From RFSX01 sp965248155 (GTDB taxonomy: Bacteria > Bacteroidota > Bacteroidia > Chitinophagales > Saprospiraceae), in assembly GCA_965248155.1 (NCBI GenBank), contig CBDFIO010000001.1, forward strand, positions 1,302,001 through 1,366,000: 64,000 nucleotides of DNA, in the 5' to 3' direction. The position numbers and the translations under genes are program-made. Below the pieces are notes generated by a model that worked only from the letters and a program-made list of their open reading frames with translations, searched no databases and was not told the origin of the DNA. Of this stretch, positions 26,362-36,130 are shown piece after piece; the stretch's first letter is position 1, and each line of letters starts with the position of its first letter.

Positions 26362-29112
26362 ATGAAATATAATTGGTTTCTTTTTTTGTCGATTTGCGTT
26401 TTTCTTAATATTTCTACCCTTCACAGTCAGACGCTTTCAGGTAGAATTTTAGAACAAAATTCAGGCAATCCTATATCCAATATTTTAGTAAATATCGGTG
26501 GCCAGGAATTTCTATCTGATGCAGATGGTCGTTTTTACGCAAGTGGAGATTTTGGAGACCTGATAACACTGTCTATCGAAGCTGTATCATATGCGCCTTA
26601 TAATTTAGAAATAGATAATAGTAATTCTGACGATATTAATCTGGGGATCATATTTTTGGAAGAATCAAAAGACCTTAACCAACGTGTCAATGACAATTAT
26701 TTACTTGATCAAAGACAGCTTGAACAATTCGACGATGATCAAGAAGTTTCTAGTCTTCTATCCGCTGCGTGGGATCCATTTGGTTCACTTGCCGATTACA
26801 ATTTTAGTGTAACACGTTTTAACCCCAGAGGATTGAGCCAAAATCATTCATTGATTTACCTAAATAACTTACCCTTCAATAATCTAAGCGATGGGCGATA
26901 CTTTTGGAGTTTATGGGGAGGACTAAATGATGTATTCAGATCAAGATATTCTCAGCATGGACTTAATAGTACCGATTTCAGTATTGGTGGAATGGCAGGT
27001 GCTCTAGATGTTGATCTCAGAGCTACAACCCAAAGAAAACAAACAAGATTCACACTCAGTAATTCGAACAGAACGTATCAACATCGAGCGATGCTTACCC
27101 ACTCCAGCGGCCTGTCTCAAAGTGGATGGTCTTATTCATTGTCTTTTTCAAGACGGTGGGGAAGCGGAGGATTTGCTGAAGGGACATATTATGATGCTTA
27201 CGCCTATTTTGCTTCCGTCGATAAAAAAATCAATGATAAACATGCTTTGAATTTTGTTGTGTTCGCCGCCCCAACTACAAGAGGCAGAGCTTCCGGGAGC
27301 ACACAAGAAATGTATGACCTGGCAGATAATAATTTTTATAATCCAAATTGGGGATATCAAAATGGAAAACTTAGAAATTCCCGGGAATACAGAACCCATC
27401 AACCTGTAATGATCATGCGTCATGATTATAATATTAATAACAAAACCATTCTGACAACTTCAATAGGATATCAAACAGGTAAGTTTGGATCCACTCGCCT
27501 TGATTGGTTGGAAGGAGCAGATCCAAGGCCGGACTATTATAGAAATTTGCCTTATGTCAATGCATCGAACCCTGAAGCTGCTGCGGCTATCGCCGACAAA
27601 TTGAAAAACGACGAGCTTACCAGACAAATCAATTTTGATGAGCTAATCGCAATAAACAAGCAAAGACAATATCAAGTCATAGACCCAGATGGAATCGACG
27701 AAAATAATTTTTATGAGAATATATCAGCCTATGTTATTGAAGAACAAAGATTTGATAACAATAAGCTCGTCTTCCAAACCCATGTAAACCATCAATTCAA
27801 AGACAATCTGACTTTTAATGGAGGATTCCAATTCCAGTATGACAGAAATCATAATTTTAAAGTACTTGACGACTTACTAGGTGGTTCTTATTATTTGGAT
27901 ATAGATGATTTTGCACTTCGTGATTTCCCCGATAATTATAATATTATTCAAAACGATCTGTCTCAACCAAATCGATTGCTTACTGAGGGAGACATTTTTG
28001 GGTACAACTACTATGTCCATAATCAAAATGTAAATGCATGGTCGACTCTTAATATCAGCCTACCTAAAATTGATCTTAGTTTCAGTAGTTCAATTCAAAA
28101 TACCAGATTTTGGCGAGAGGGCTTGGTGCAAAATGGCAAGTTCCCGGAAAATTCAATAGGAGATTCTGAGAAAGAATTTTATATCCATGGAACATTTAAA
28201 GCAGGAATGACTTACAAGATTAATGGTAGAAATTATATTTATTTCAACAATGCTTATTTGTCCAGAGCGCCATATAGTCGGTATGCATTTTTATCTCCTC
28301 AAATCAGAAATGATATCGTACCAAATCTTGAAACAGAAAATACTGCAGGAAGTGAAATAGGTTATGTATTAAGACACCCAAAAATCAATGCACGATTAAC
28401 GGGTTTTTATTCTCGATCCTGGAACGGTATTAACTCAGTATCATTCTATCATGATGAAGAACGAAGCTTTGTAAATTACTCCATTACCAATATCGATAAA
28501 GTAAATTACGGAATAGAAGTCGGTGCTGAAGTAAAAATATCACAAGTGTTCAATATTGGAATAGCATCAGCTATAGGAGAATACTATTATGATTCGAGAC
28601 CAAATGTTACCATTACTCAGGATAACGATGCTACAGTCCTGGTTTCAGATCGGACGGTATATTTAGAAGGGTTCAACATCAGCAGCATTCCCCAAGTAGC
28701 GCATACTATTGAATTGGAATATAACAGTCCACATTTTTGGTCAGTTAATCTTAGTGCAAACTTTTTCGACGACATCTATATAGATCCTAATCCTGACAGG
28801 AGAACTGCAAGAGCAGTCGATGGAGTATCAAAAGATGAGGATCCTGAATTATGGAATGACATCCTTTCCCAGGAAAAATATAGATCAGGATTCACATTGG
28901 ATTTCTTTGCTAGAAAGTCATTCAAAATTGGGGATTCATACATATACCTAAATGCAGGAATAAACAATATACTTGATAAAAGAGATTTCAAAATAGGAGG
29001 ATATGAACAATTAAGATTTGATTTTGAAGGTAAAGACACACAAAGGTTTGCACCCCGGTATTATTACGCCTATGGAAGAACCTATTTTTTAAGTCTTGGA
29101 TTTAGATTATAA
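26362..29112 (+). CDS. TonB-dependent outer-membrane receptor with carboxypeptidase-like N-domain
   Basis: 916 residues. Signal peptide (...STLHSQ, about 1-22), a carboxypeptidase regulatory-like domain (SGRILEQNSGNPISNILVNI, about 24-105), a plug region (FNPRGLSQNHSLIYLNNLPF), and a long beta-barrel ending in ...GRTYFLSLGFRL with a terminal aromatic/hydrophobic strand. It would import a large solute across the outer membrane using TonB energy. There is no adjacent SusD, so this is not a classic polysaccharide locus. The DUF5689 lipoprotein follows 15 bases later and probably provides the surface partner; the divergent EEP enzyme hints at a nucleic-acid or phosphorylated substrate. Confidence 0.9.
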   Translation: MKYNWFLFLSICVFLNISTLHSQTLSGRILEQNSGNPISNILVNIGGQEFLSDADGRFYASGDFGDLITLSIEAVSYAPYNLEIDNSNSDDINLGIIFLEESKDLNQRVNDNYLLDQRQLEQFDDDQEVSSLLSAAWDPFGSLADYNFSVTRFNPRGLSQNHSLIYLNNLPFNNLSDGRYFWSLWGGLNDVFRSRYSQHGLNSTDFSIGGMAGALDVDLRATTQRKQTRFTLSNSNRTYQHRAMLTHSSGLSQSGWSYSLSFSRRWGSGGFAEGTYYDAYAYFASVDKKINDKHALNFVVFAAPTTRGRASGSTQEMYDLADNNFYNPNWGYQNGKLRNSREYRTHQPVMIMRHDYNINNKTILTTSIGYQTGKFGSTRLDWLEGADPRPDYYRNLPYVNASNPEAAAAIADKLKNDELTRQINFDELIAINKQRQYQVIDPDGIDENNFYENISAYVIEEQRFDNNKLVFQTHVNHQFKDNLTFNGGFQFQYDRNHNFKVLDDLLGGSYYLDIDDFALRDFPDNYNIIQNDLSQPNRLLTEGDIFGYNYYVHNQNVNAWSTLNISLPKIDLSFSSSIQNTRFWREGLVQNGKFPENSIGDSEKEFYIHGTFKAGMTYKINGRNYIYFNNAYLSRAPYSRYAFLSPQIRNDIVPNLETENTAGSEIGYVLRHPKINARLTGFYSRSWNGINSVSFYHDEERSFVNYSITNIDKVNYGIEVGAEVKISQVFNIGIASAIGEYYYDSRPNVTITQDNDATVLVSDRTVYLEGFNISSIPQVAHTIELEYNSPHFWSVNLSANFFDDIYIDPNPDRRTARAVDGVSKDEDPELWNDILSQEKYRSGFTLDFFARKSFKIGDSYIYLNAGINNILDKRDFKIGGYEQLRFDFEGKDTQRFAPRYYYAYGRTYFLSLGFRL

Positions 29113-29127
29113 AATACAAAAGAGATA

Positions 29128-31143
29128 ATGAAAAAAAATATTCATTTATACAGTTTCATCTTTACATTAATTTTACTGCAATCATCATGTGTTGACAGGG
29201 ATTTCGACGAACCTCCTTTAAATGGAGAAGACCCAAATATCGATGCTTCTGAAATTATTAGTATCGATGACCTCAAAGACCTATACGTCCCTGGAGATTT
29301 CGTTAAAATAGGCTTAGAAAAATATCTAAAAGTCATTGTATCTGCAGATGACAGATCAGGAAACTTTTTCAGATCCCTAATCATTCAAGATGAAACAGGT
29401 GGCATAGCTATATTACTCGATGATGTCGAACTTTGGAACAAATACTTTATTGGTAAGAGATTATTTATAAATCTTTCTCAACTCTGGATTTCTGATTTTA
29501 ATGGTCTTCCACAAATAGGATTTACTCCATTTGACGATGACGGACAGATGACTCTTGGCAGAATACCTGCTGTCCTTATTGAAGAGATTGTAATGGGCGG
29601 TACATTTAATAATACTATCGAACCTCAAGTATTAACTATTTCTCAGCTTAGCAATGTTGCTCTGAATACACTTGTAAAAATTGAAGATCTACAATTTATC
29701 CAATCCTCCCTAAATACAACACTAGCTGATGCGGATAATTTGATATCGGTTAATCATGTTGTAGAAGATTGTGATGGCAACAGAGTTATTTTCAGAACAA
29801 GTGGTTTTGCAGATTTTGCTCCACAAGCAGTTCCTGAAGGTAATGGTGATATCACGGCAATCTATGGTGTTTTTGGAGCGGATAAGCAACTCATTATAAG
29901 AGAACTATCAGATATCGATCTCTCAGATCCCCGATGTGATCCAAATGCCATTGTAGTTGACGAAAACGATGTTATTAGCATTTCAGAAATGATGCAAAAC
30001 TACATGCCGGGAGTTGAAGTTCCTTTACAATCAGACAAATTCTTAAAAGGTTCTGTTGTGTCTGATGATCAGGCTGGAAACTTCTTCAAGTCCCTCGTTA
30101 TTCAGGATGAAACTGGTGGAATAGCAGTCCTTGCTGATAAATTTGATCTATTTGAAACTTACCCAATCGGACAGATTGTCTACATTAAGTTAAAAGATCT
30201 ATGTATTTCAGATTTCAATGGTCTTCCCCAATTATGTTATCCTAGCTCTGGTGCCAATGTCAAGCGGATCCCTGAATCCGAAGTTGAAACTACAATCATC
30301 TTAAGCAATGAAACTCAAAACATAACGCCAGCAATTAAATCAATTGATAATCTGAGCCTATCAGATCTAAATACCTATGTTCAGTTTGATGCTGTCCAAT
30401 TTGCTGCGGGATCAGTAAGCATGACTTATGCTGATGCAGTAAACCAATTTTCGGTTAACCATATAATTGAGGACTGCGATGAAAACACAATAACCCTTCG
30501 AACTAGTGGTTTTGCAGATTTTGCAGACAATATTACGCCAAGTGGAAATGGAACAATCGTTGGTATCCTACAGATCTTTTCAGGCACATGGCAAATTTAT
30601 ATCAGAGATTTACAAGATGTTAATTTCCAGGCTGTCAGATGCGGTGGCATGGGAACATCAGGACCATTCTTTGAAGAATTTGAAGGATTGGCTGATTTTG
30701 ATCCGGTCTTTATTCCGGGCTGGACTAATGTCGCTCTTAAAGGAGATAGAATATGGGTTAAAAGATCTTTTGATGGTAATGGATTTGCTGAGACCGAAGC
30801 TTTTCAGGATTCAAATCCAGAAACGGATGACTGGCTTATCACACCACAAATCAATACTACCGAAACACCATCATTAAGCTTTAAATCTGCTATGGCTTTT
30901 TATGCACATGATGGATTAAGCGTTTCGGTTTCCAGTAATTTTTCAGGAGATGTAGCAAATGCTACTTGGCAATTGCTTAATGTTCCTCTTGCTACAGAAG
31001 CTGATCAGGACTTCACTTGGATCGATTCAGGAGTCATAGATCTCAGTCAATATGGTGAATCTGTACATGTAGCTTTTAGATACGTTGGCACAACTGCTGC
31101 GAATACAACCAAAGTAAGAATTGATGACGTTCTTGTAGAATAA
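29128..31143 (+). CDS. DUF5689 lipoprotein with two DUF5689 copies and a choice-of-anchor J domain
   Basis: 671 residues. Lipoprotein signal (LILLQSSC, Cys about 21). Two tandem ~230-residue copies are evident: copy 1 has ISIDDLKDLYVPGD, SGNFFRSLIIQDETGG and WISDFNGLPQIGF; copy 2 has ISISEMMQNYMPG, AGNFFKSLVIQDETGG and CISDFNGLPQLCY. The last ~150 residues are a choice-of-anchor J/cleaved-adhesin type beta-sandwich (FEEFEGLADFD, DDWLITPQIN). DUF5689 has an OB-like look and commonly accompanies TonB receptors in Bacteroidota. Predicted to be surface-exposed and substrate-binding. Immediately downstream of the TonB receptor in one operon. Confidence 0.88.
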   Translation: MKKNIHLYSFIFTLILLQSSCVDRDFDEPPLNGEDPNIDASEIISIDDLKDLYVPGDFVKIGLEKYLKVIVSADDRSGNFFRSLIIQDETGGIAILLDDVELWNKYFIGKRLFINLSQLWISDFNGLPQIGFTPFDDDGQMTLGRIPAVLIEEIVMGGTFNNTIEPQVLTISQLSNVALNTLVKIEDLQFIQSSLNTTLADADNLISVNHVVEDCDGNRVIFRTSGFADFAPQAVPEGNGDITAIYGVFGADKQLIIRELSDIDLSDPRCDPNAIVVDENDVISISEMMQNYMPGVEVPLQSDKFLKGSVVSDDQAGNFFKSLVIQDETGGIAVLADKFDLFETYPIGQIVYIKLKDLCISDFNGLPQLCYPSSGANVKRIPESEVETTIILSNETQNITPAIKSIDNLSLSDLNTYVQFDAVQFAAGSVSMTYADAVNQFSVNHIIEDCDENTITLRTSGFADFADNITPSGNGTIVGILQIFSGTWQIYIRDLQDVNFQAVRCGGMGTSGPFFEEFEGLADFDPVFIPGWTNVALKGDRIWVKRSFDGNGFAETEAFQDSNPETDDWLITPQINTTETPSLSFKSAMAFYAHDGLSVSVSSNFSGDVANATWQLLNVPLATEADQDFTWIDSGVIDLSQYGESVHVAFRYVGTTAANTTKVRIDDVLVE

Positions 31144-31152
31144 AAAATTGGT

Positions 31153-31866
31153 TTGAATTTAGAAAAAGCTTATTTCTATTTCAAGAATTTTAAGATGCTC
31201 AATCGGGATGCAGCATTAAAAGTAAATACCGACGGAGTATTACTGGCTGCATGGGCTGAATTAGAATCTGAATCACAAGTTTTAGACATTGGAACAGGAT
31301 CAGGTGTAATTGCTTTAATATTGAAAGACAGATATGCTACAGCTAAGATAACAGCCATAGATATTGATGAAAAAAGTATAAATGAAGCCAGGTCTAATTT
31401 TCTACTTAACAACTTTAATATTGAAACTCATCTCTGTGCTTTTCAGGAATTGAATACCAAAACTACATTTGATCATTTTGTATGCAACCCTCCATTTTTT
31501 CAAAACAGTACTGTTCCTGATTCTCCTACAGATTTTATTTCCAAACACAATGAAAGTTTAACTCCTGAAGATTTTTGGTCAAAAATCGCAAGCATATCCA
31601 GATTGCAATCTACGGTACAATTGATTATCCCTTTTGTGTTATCCTCTGACTTCGACAAACTGGCTTCCGCCTGTAATTTTAAATTAAAGCGTGAATGTTT
31701 GGTTCAAGGAAAAGAAAACGGACCTGTAATTAGAGTTCTAAAACAATACAAAAAAAATTATACGGGAAATAAACAATCTGATCAGTTATTTATCAGGAAA
31801 GAAAACAGCAATGATTTTGGAGAGAAATATCGAACAATCTGTAAAGATTTATACTTGAAGTTTTAA
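31153..31866 (+). CDS. trmN6: tRNA1(Val) (adenine(37)-N6)-methyltransferase
   Basis: 237 residues. SAM-dependent N6-adenine methyltransferase (YfiC type): NTDGVLLAAWA, SAM motif I LDIGTGSGVIAL, IDIDEKS, and catalytic CNPPFF. These are diagnostic of TrmN6. The start is TTG at 31153; a later ATG (31195) would begin inside the conserved N-terminal strand. It begins nine bases after the DUF5689 stop, so it may be read through from that operon. Its TAA (31864-31866) abuts the stop of the convergent subtilisin gene with no base between. Confidence 0.92.
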   Translation: MNLEKAYFYFKNFKMLNRDAALKVNTDGVLLAAWAELESESQVLDIGTGSGVIALILKDRYATAKITAIDIDEKSINEARSNFLLNNFNIETHLCAFQELNTKTTFDHFVCNPPFFQNSTVPDSPTDFISKHNESLTPEDFWSKIASISRLQSTVQLIIPFVLSSDFDKLASACNFKLKRECLVQGKENGPVIRVLKQYKKNYTGNKQSDQLFIRKENSNDFGEKYRTICKDLYLKF

Positions 31867-33441
31867 TTACCTCTGAGGCGGAAAGTAGAATAATTTGCTT
31901 GCGATATTATTATTATCTGATATTGATAAAACGTAAAGCGAAGAACTTAATTCAAGTTTATCAACATTAATGGTCTTCTCATCAAATACATTCGGATTAA
32001 AAACTGAGCTGTAAACTTTTCTTCCCTGCAGATCATAAATAAATAACTTATGATCGCTAAATACATTTGTATTATAATCAATCGTTAATCCTAATCCATT
32101 TTGATTTGAACGGACAGATCTTACTTCAAGGTCTCCAATTGTCGACTCTCCACAAACATTGCTTAATTGCAGCATGGTAGAGTAAATATTCAATCTTCCG
32201 CCAGAAACTGTTTCATTCAAAGATTCATTCAAATCCACACCACCCAATAAGGCATTCTTTATTAATAATGCAGATGAACTGGGATCATTCTTTTGCATTT
32301 CTGCCAAGCCGAGACAAGGTATGGAGTAGAGTAGGGCCACTGCTCCTGAGACATGTGGCGCTGATGCTGATGTTCCAGACAAGGTTCCGTATTGATTATT
32401 AATATCTAAGCTTGATATATTTTCTCCCGGAGCTCCAATATCAACATTGATTTTGCTATCAGCAGTATCAAATACTTTTTGGTCATTTCTGTTTGTATTT
32501 GTCACCATGATTAAATAATCGCTGTTGCAAAGCGTTGGCATATCTCCTTCCAGTTCCAAATTGAAATCCTCATTTGCTGTGGAACCAACAGAAAGAATTC
32601 CTACGCTTCCAAGTAGATCATAAGCCTGACACCAAGAAGGAAAATCAGAAGGAAATACACGTTTTATACCAGCTGAGAAATTAGAGACAACAATATTAGC
32701 ACCATCGCTTCCATTGGATTTGATATATCTGTCTTTAAGATCATATACATAATCATATGCTGTAATTATCTCAGCTACATTTGAAACATTGCTAAGGAAC
32801 AACACTTTTACATTCCAATTAATTCCAGCAATTCCAATACTATTATTACCTTTTGCAGCAATAATTCCAGCAACCTTGGTACCGTGATCAATAAGAGGGT
32901 GGAGATCATTACCTTCTTGAATATTTAGTCCTTGACTATCATCGATATATCCGTTATCATCATTGTCTATTCCATCACCGCTAATTTCATTTGGGTTAGA
33001 CCAAATGTTATTTGCAAAGTCAGGGTGAGTTACATCTATTCCGTCATCTAGAACAGCAACAACTATTTCTCTACCATCAATCAATGATCCACCTGTCGTC
33101 TCCTCCCACACATTGCTTGCTTCAATGATATCCATATTCCACTGCTCGTCGTATAGATCATCATTAGGCGTCAGCATTCTAGACTGAACTTTTGCATTTG
33201 GGAAAATGAATTTGATTTTGCCAAAAAACGACATAGATTTTCTCACCATTCTTTCGCTTATTGAATCCTCAGAAATATATTGATAAATAAAAAGATGTTT
33301 TGATAAGGGGACGAGATCTGTTGTCTTCTTATAAGTGGGAATCTGGTTCTCAAATTGGACGATCCAATCATTTGATTTTTGGCCAATAGCAATACTGCTG
33401 ATAAGCAAAAATCCAAACAATAATTTAAAGGATAGTTTCAT
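31867..33441 (-). CDS. S8 subtilisin-like serine peptidase with T9SS type A sorting domain
   Basis: 524 residues. Signal peptide (...SSIAIGQ), a short pro-region, then the S8 triad: Asp in AVLDDGIDVTHPDF, His in DHGTKVAGIIAAKGN, Ser in SGTSASAPHVSGAVALL. A Ca-binding-like NGYIDDSQGLN segment is present. The last ~80 residues (LFIYDLQGRKVYSS ... KLELSSSLYVLSI) form a type A T9SS sorting domain, so the protease should be exported and attached or released at the cell surface. ATG 33439-33441. It ends exactly against trmN6. Confidence 0.93.
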   Translation of the reverse strand: MKLSFKLLFGFLLISSIAIGQKSNDWIVQFENQIPTYKKTTDLVPLSKHLFIYQYISEDSISERMVRKSMSFFGKIKFIFPNAKVQSRMLTPNDDLYDEQWNMDIIEASNVWEETTGGSLIDGREIVVAVLDDGIDVTHPDFANNIWSNPNEISGDGIDNDDNGYIDDSQGLNIQEGNDLHPLIDHGTKVAGIIAAKGNNSIGIAGINWNVKVLFLSNVSNVAEIITAYDYVYDLKDRYIKSNGSDGANIVVSNFSAGIKRVFPSDFPSWCQAYDLLGSVGILSVGSTANEDFNLELEGDMPTLCNSDYLIMVTNTNRNDQKVFDTADSKINVDIGAPGENISSLDINNQYGTLSGTSASAPHVSGAVALLYSIPCLGLAEMQKNDPSSSALLIKNALLGGVDLNESLNETVSGGRLNIYSTMLQLSNVCGESTIGDLEVRSVRSNQNGLGLTIDYNTNVFSDHKLFIYDLQGRKVYSSVFNPNVFDEKTINVDKLELSSSLYVLSISDNNNIASKLFYFPPQR

Positions 33442-33543
33442 AAGGAAATCAAAATATAATCTACTTTATAAAATTAGTCATATTCTTTAAGCTAGAAATA
33501 TAAATTACATTAAAACAAATAATTCAGCAAACAGATAAATCAA

Positions 33544-34428
33544 CTATATGTCAGTGTCGACAATAACCATTCTGTTCTTCCGAACAATTAATCGAGAAAT
33601 GTTTGATATTCCATAAGATGCTAAATCCAAGACTGCAACCCACTCTGTAGAGCTCCCTGGAATAAACCGGTAAAGGATACTGCCTGACCCCATTAATAAT
33701 GAGCCATCGTTCAACAATTCAAAATCTTCACGGCCCGGAAGCGTTTTGGCTAGTAGCGTGCTTCTACTGTTATCATTATCATAGGACTTTATATACCAGT
33801 TGTCCTCAGTTAATTTATGAACGAAAAGCAAATTCTTTGTCTTCGATACTTTTAATGTTCGTCCTATCTTGTCAATAATGATTTTTCTTCTCTCACTTTT
33901 TACATCAGTTATTGCAAGATTATGATATGGGTCTTCTACCAGGAATAATCCGAGTGTATTCTCATCAATCCAGCAATGATATCCAATGTTGCTTGTATTA
34001 TTCATATAGCGTTTTGGATATCCGATTCCATCCTCAGGGTAAATGCTTAATGTCTGCGTTTCGCCATCCATTTCTACGCGAACACAAGAGAATTCATTTT
34101 CTCCGGGAACCCGGATAGGAGAGTATTCACTTTCCTGAGTGTAAGTAATTCTAGTCATCACCTCTTCAAAAAAATCAAACTTGGCTATTTCTGTTTGATC
34201 ATCTTCATAATAATTCGTTGTAAAATATAGTTCGTCATCCGAGAAGAAGTAGGGTTGATTATTATAGCCTGAATCATTAAATACTGTAAGGAACTTCGCA
34301 TCACTCAATTTTAAATTGTCTGAAGTTTTTGTCATTGTAAAATGATACATATTACAGACAGGAAGTTGAGCCTTTGCCGGACTAAGGATTGCACATACGA
34401 AAATGAAAACGAGAATTCTAATCAACAT
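33544..34428 (-). CDS. Secreted beta-propeller-like protein of unknown function
   Basis: I do not recognise the family. From ATG 34426-34428 it has a clear signal peptide (MLIRILVFIFVCAILSPAKA) and about 294 residues. Repeated short blocks such as NQPYFFSDDELYFTTNYYED, SEYSPIRVPGENEFSCVRV and GYHCWIDENTLGLF resemble the blades of TolB/PD40-type propellers. No catalytic motif. A longer in-frame start at 34479 is rejected because it would place 17 extra residues before the signal peptide. The gene overlaps the 3' end of lepB by 11 bases, so it is probably translated by coupling and may be co-expressed with signal peptidase. Confidence 0.7.
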   Translation of the reverse strand: MLIRILVFIFVCAILSPAKAQLPVCNMYHFTMTKTSDNLKLSDAKFLTVFNDSGYNNQPYFFSDDELYFTTNYYEDDQTEIAKFDFFEEVMTRITYTQESEYSPIRVPGENEFSCVRVEMDGETQTLSIYPEDGIGYPKRYMNNTSNIGYHCWIDENTLGLFLVEDPYHNLAITDVKSERRKIIIDKIGRTLKVSKTKNLLFVHKLTEDNWYIKSYDNDNSRSTLLAKTLPGREDFELLNDGSLLMGSGSILYRFIPGSSTEWVAVLDLASYGISNISRLIVRKNRMVIVDTDI

Positions 34429-36016
34429 CTGCAGATTTAAACATACGGTTGAATCTAATACCGTCTGAAATTCTAGCATTTTTAGTAGAAAACCAAATAA
34501 ATAGAGGCTTACCTACTATATGATCATGAGGAACAAATCCCCACATTCGCGAATCTTCACTATTATGTCGGTTGTCTCCCATTGCCCAATAATAATCCTG
34601 CTTGAATGTATACTCATCTGCCTTTTCTCCATTGATGATAATTTGACCATCTCTCAATTCAAGATCATTGTTTTCATAAACGCTGATAATACGTTCATAT
34701 ACCGCAATATTTGATTGACTAATATCAATAGTCACACCTGCTTTTGGTATCCATATGGGTCCATAATTATCTACTGACCACGATTTAAAATGAACCGGAT
34801 CATGAGGGAATAACTTTTTAGGTTCCGGAATATTTTCATGGATTTGAATTTGAGCTCCTATAGATTCAAGTTGCTCTGCTTGTCTTTCATTAAGAAAGTA
34901 ACCTTGTGGTCTTGATAGTGGTCCATATACACTTGCTTCGGTTGCACCTATTCCCCAATCCTTTAATTTTTTCGAGTTGTAACTTTGAGGCAAATTGACA
35001 CGATATAAGAATTGCATGTCATTAGGGTTCTTTTGTTTTTCCCCATTGACATGTACTTGTCTGTTAATTACTTGCAATGAATCTCCCGGAAGGGCTATAC
35101 ATCTCTTTATATAATGATCTTTTTTATCAATAGGTCTAACCACATAATCATTCTTGCTTACCTTTTGAGCTAATTCTCGATCATAGGATAAATACTCCTT
35201 ATTTCTTCTGGCTTGACCAAGTGTATAAGATCTTTTTGCAGTTATATAAACACTATCCCCAACAGGCCAATTGAAAACAATTGGTTTGCCTCTTTCAAAA
35301 TCTTCCATTGCAGGAAGTCTGTGATAGCCCAAACTTGGTTTTTTCAGATAGGACTCTGATCCCATCCCGGGAATTCGGTTATGAAGCAAAGGTATCATCG
35401 CTACTGTCATAGGCGTTCTGATTCCATAACTAGCCTTTGAGACAAACAGAAAATCTCCAACCATTAGAGAACCTTCCATTGATGGCGTCGGTATAACAAA
35501 AGCTTCGATAAGAAACATCCTGATAAATGCAGCTGCAAAAACTGCAAACACAATTGATTCTACCCATTCTCGTAAACCAGACTTTTTATATGGACTTCTT
35601 TTTTGAAGTCTTTCCACTTTTGCTCTGTCGCCTAAACGGTGAGCTTCTTTCATCTGATTAATATAGTCTCGTTCTTTTATGTAATTCGGACCATCGTATA
35701 CTGCAGCATCGTCCTTAGATATTGAAGCAAATATAGCCGGTGCATATAATACCGCCACAGCGCTATGTTTGAATTTGTACTTTTTAAAGGATCGAACCAA
35801 ATCCACTGCCATTCCAACAAAAATGAAAATATTTACAATCGGAATTAGTAATAAAAGTGGCCACCATGAAGGTCTGCCGATGATTTTTGCCCACTCTACA
35901 AAGTTCTTTCCCGGAATTAATCCGTTAACAGCAGCTACATCTGCTTTTGGGAAAAGCAAATAAAGACTAATGCTTAGTAGAATATATGAAACTATTAAAA
36001 ATATGAATATCGTCAC
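34418..36016 (-). CDS. lepB: Signal peptidase I, large Bacteroidota type
   Basis: Removes signal peptides from exported proteins at the inner membrane. 532 residues, well beyond the ~320 of E. coli. The N-terminus is a multi-span domain (YILLSISLYLLF; WWPLLLLIPIVNIFIFVGMA), followed by the catalytic part: a membrane anchor before IPTPSMEGSL (nucleophilic Ser), KRCIALPGDSL (general-base Lys), and the late box GDNRHNSEDSRMWGFVP. A long insertion separates the boxes, as is usual in this phylum. The start is GTG at 36014-36016, with a TAnnTTTG box at 36034-36041 leaving a short leader. Upstream of the propeller-like gene. Confidence 0.95.
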   Translation of the reverse strand: MTIFIFLIVSYILLSISLYLLFPKADVAAVNGLIPGKNFVEWAKIIGRPSWWPLLLLIPIVNIFIFVGMAVDLVRSFKKYKFKHSAVAVLYAPAIFASISKDDAAVYDGPNYIKERDYINQMKEAHRLGDRAKVERLQKRSPYKKSGLREWVESIVFAVFAAAFIRMFLIEAFVIPTPSMEGSLMVGDFLFVSKASYGIRTPMTVAMIPLLHNRIPGMGSESYLKKPSLGYHRLPAMEDFERGKPIVFNWPVGDSVYITAKRSYTLGQARRNKEYLSYDRELAQKVSKNDYVVRPIDKKDHYIKRCIALPGDSLQVINRQVHVNGEKQKNPNDMQFLYRVNLPQSYNSKKLKDWGIGATEASVYGPLSRPQGYFLNERQAEQLESIGAQIQIHENIPEPKKLFPHDPVHFKSWSVDNYGPIWIPKAGVTIDISQSNIAVYERIISVYENNDLELRDGQIIINGEKADEYTFKQDYYWAMGDNRHNSEDSRMWGFVPHDHIVGKPLFIWFSTKNARISDGIRFNRMFKSADVD

Positions 36017-36033
36017 TGATCAATTATTTGCGC

Positions 36034-36041
36034 CAAAGATA
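36034..36041 (-). promoter_or_regulatory. Bacteroidota -7 box (TATCTTTG) of lepB
   Basis: Minus-strand TATCTTTG fits TAnnTTTG, 17 bases upstream of the GTG start at 36016. It supports that start. Confidence 0.5.
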
Positions 36042-36130
36042 GTAAAGAGCTATCGTTAAGGACTCGTTAATTGCGATCAGAATTCACAGGTTTTGGATAA
36101 AAAGATTAAAAATTCCTACCAATCAATAAT

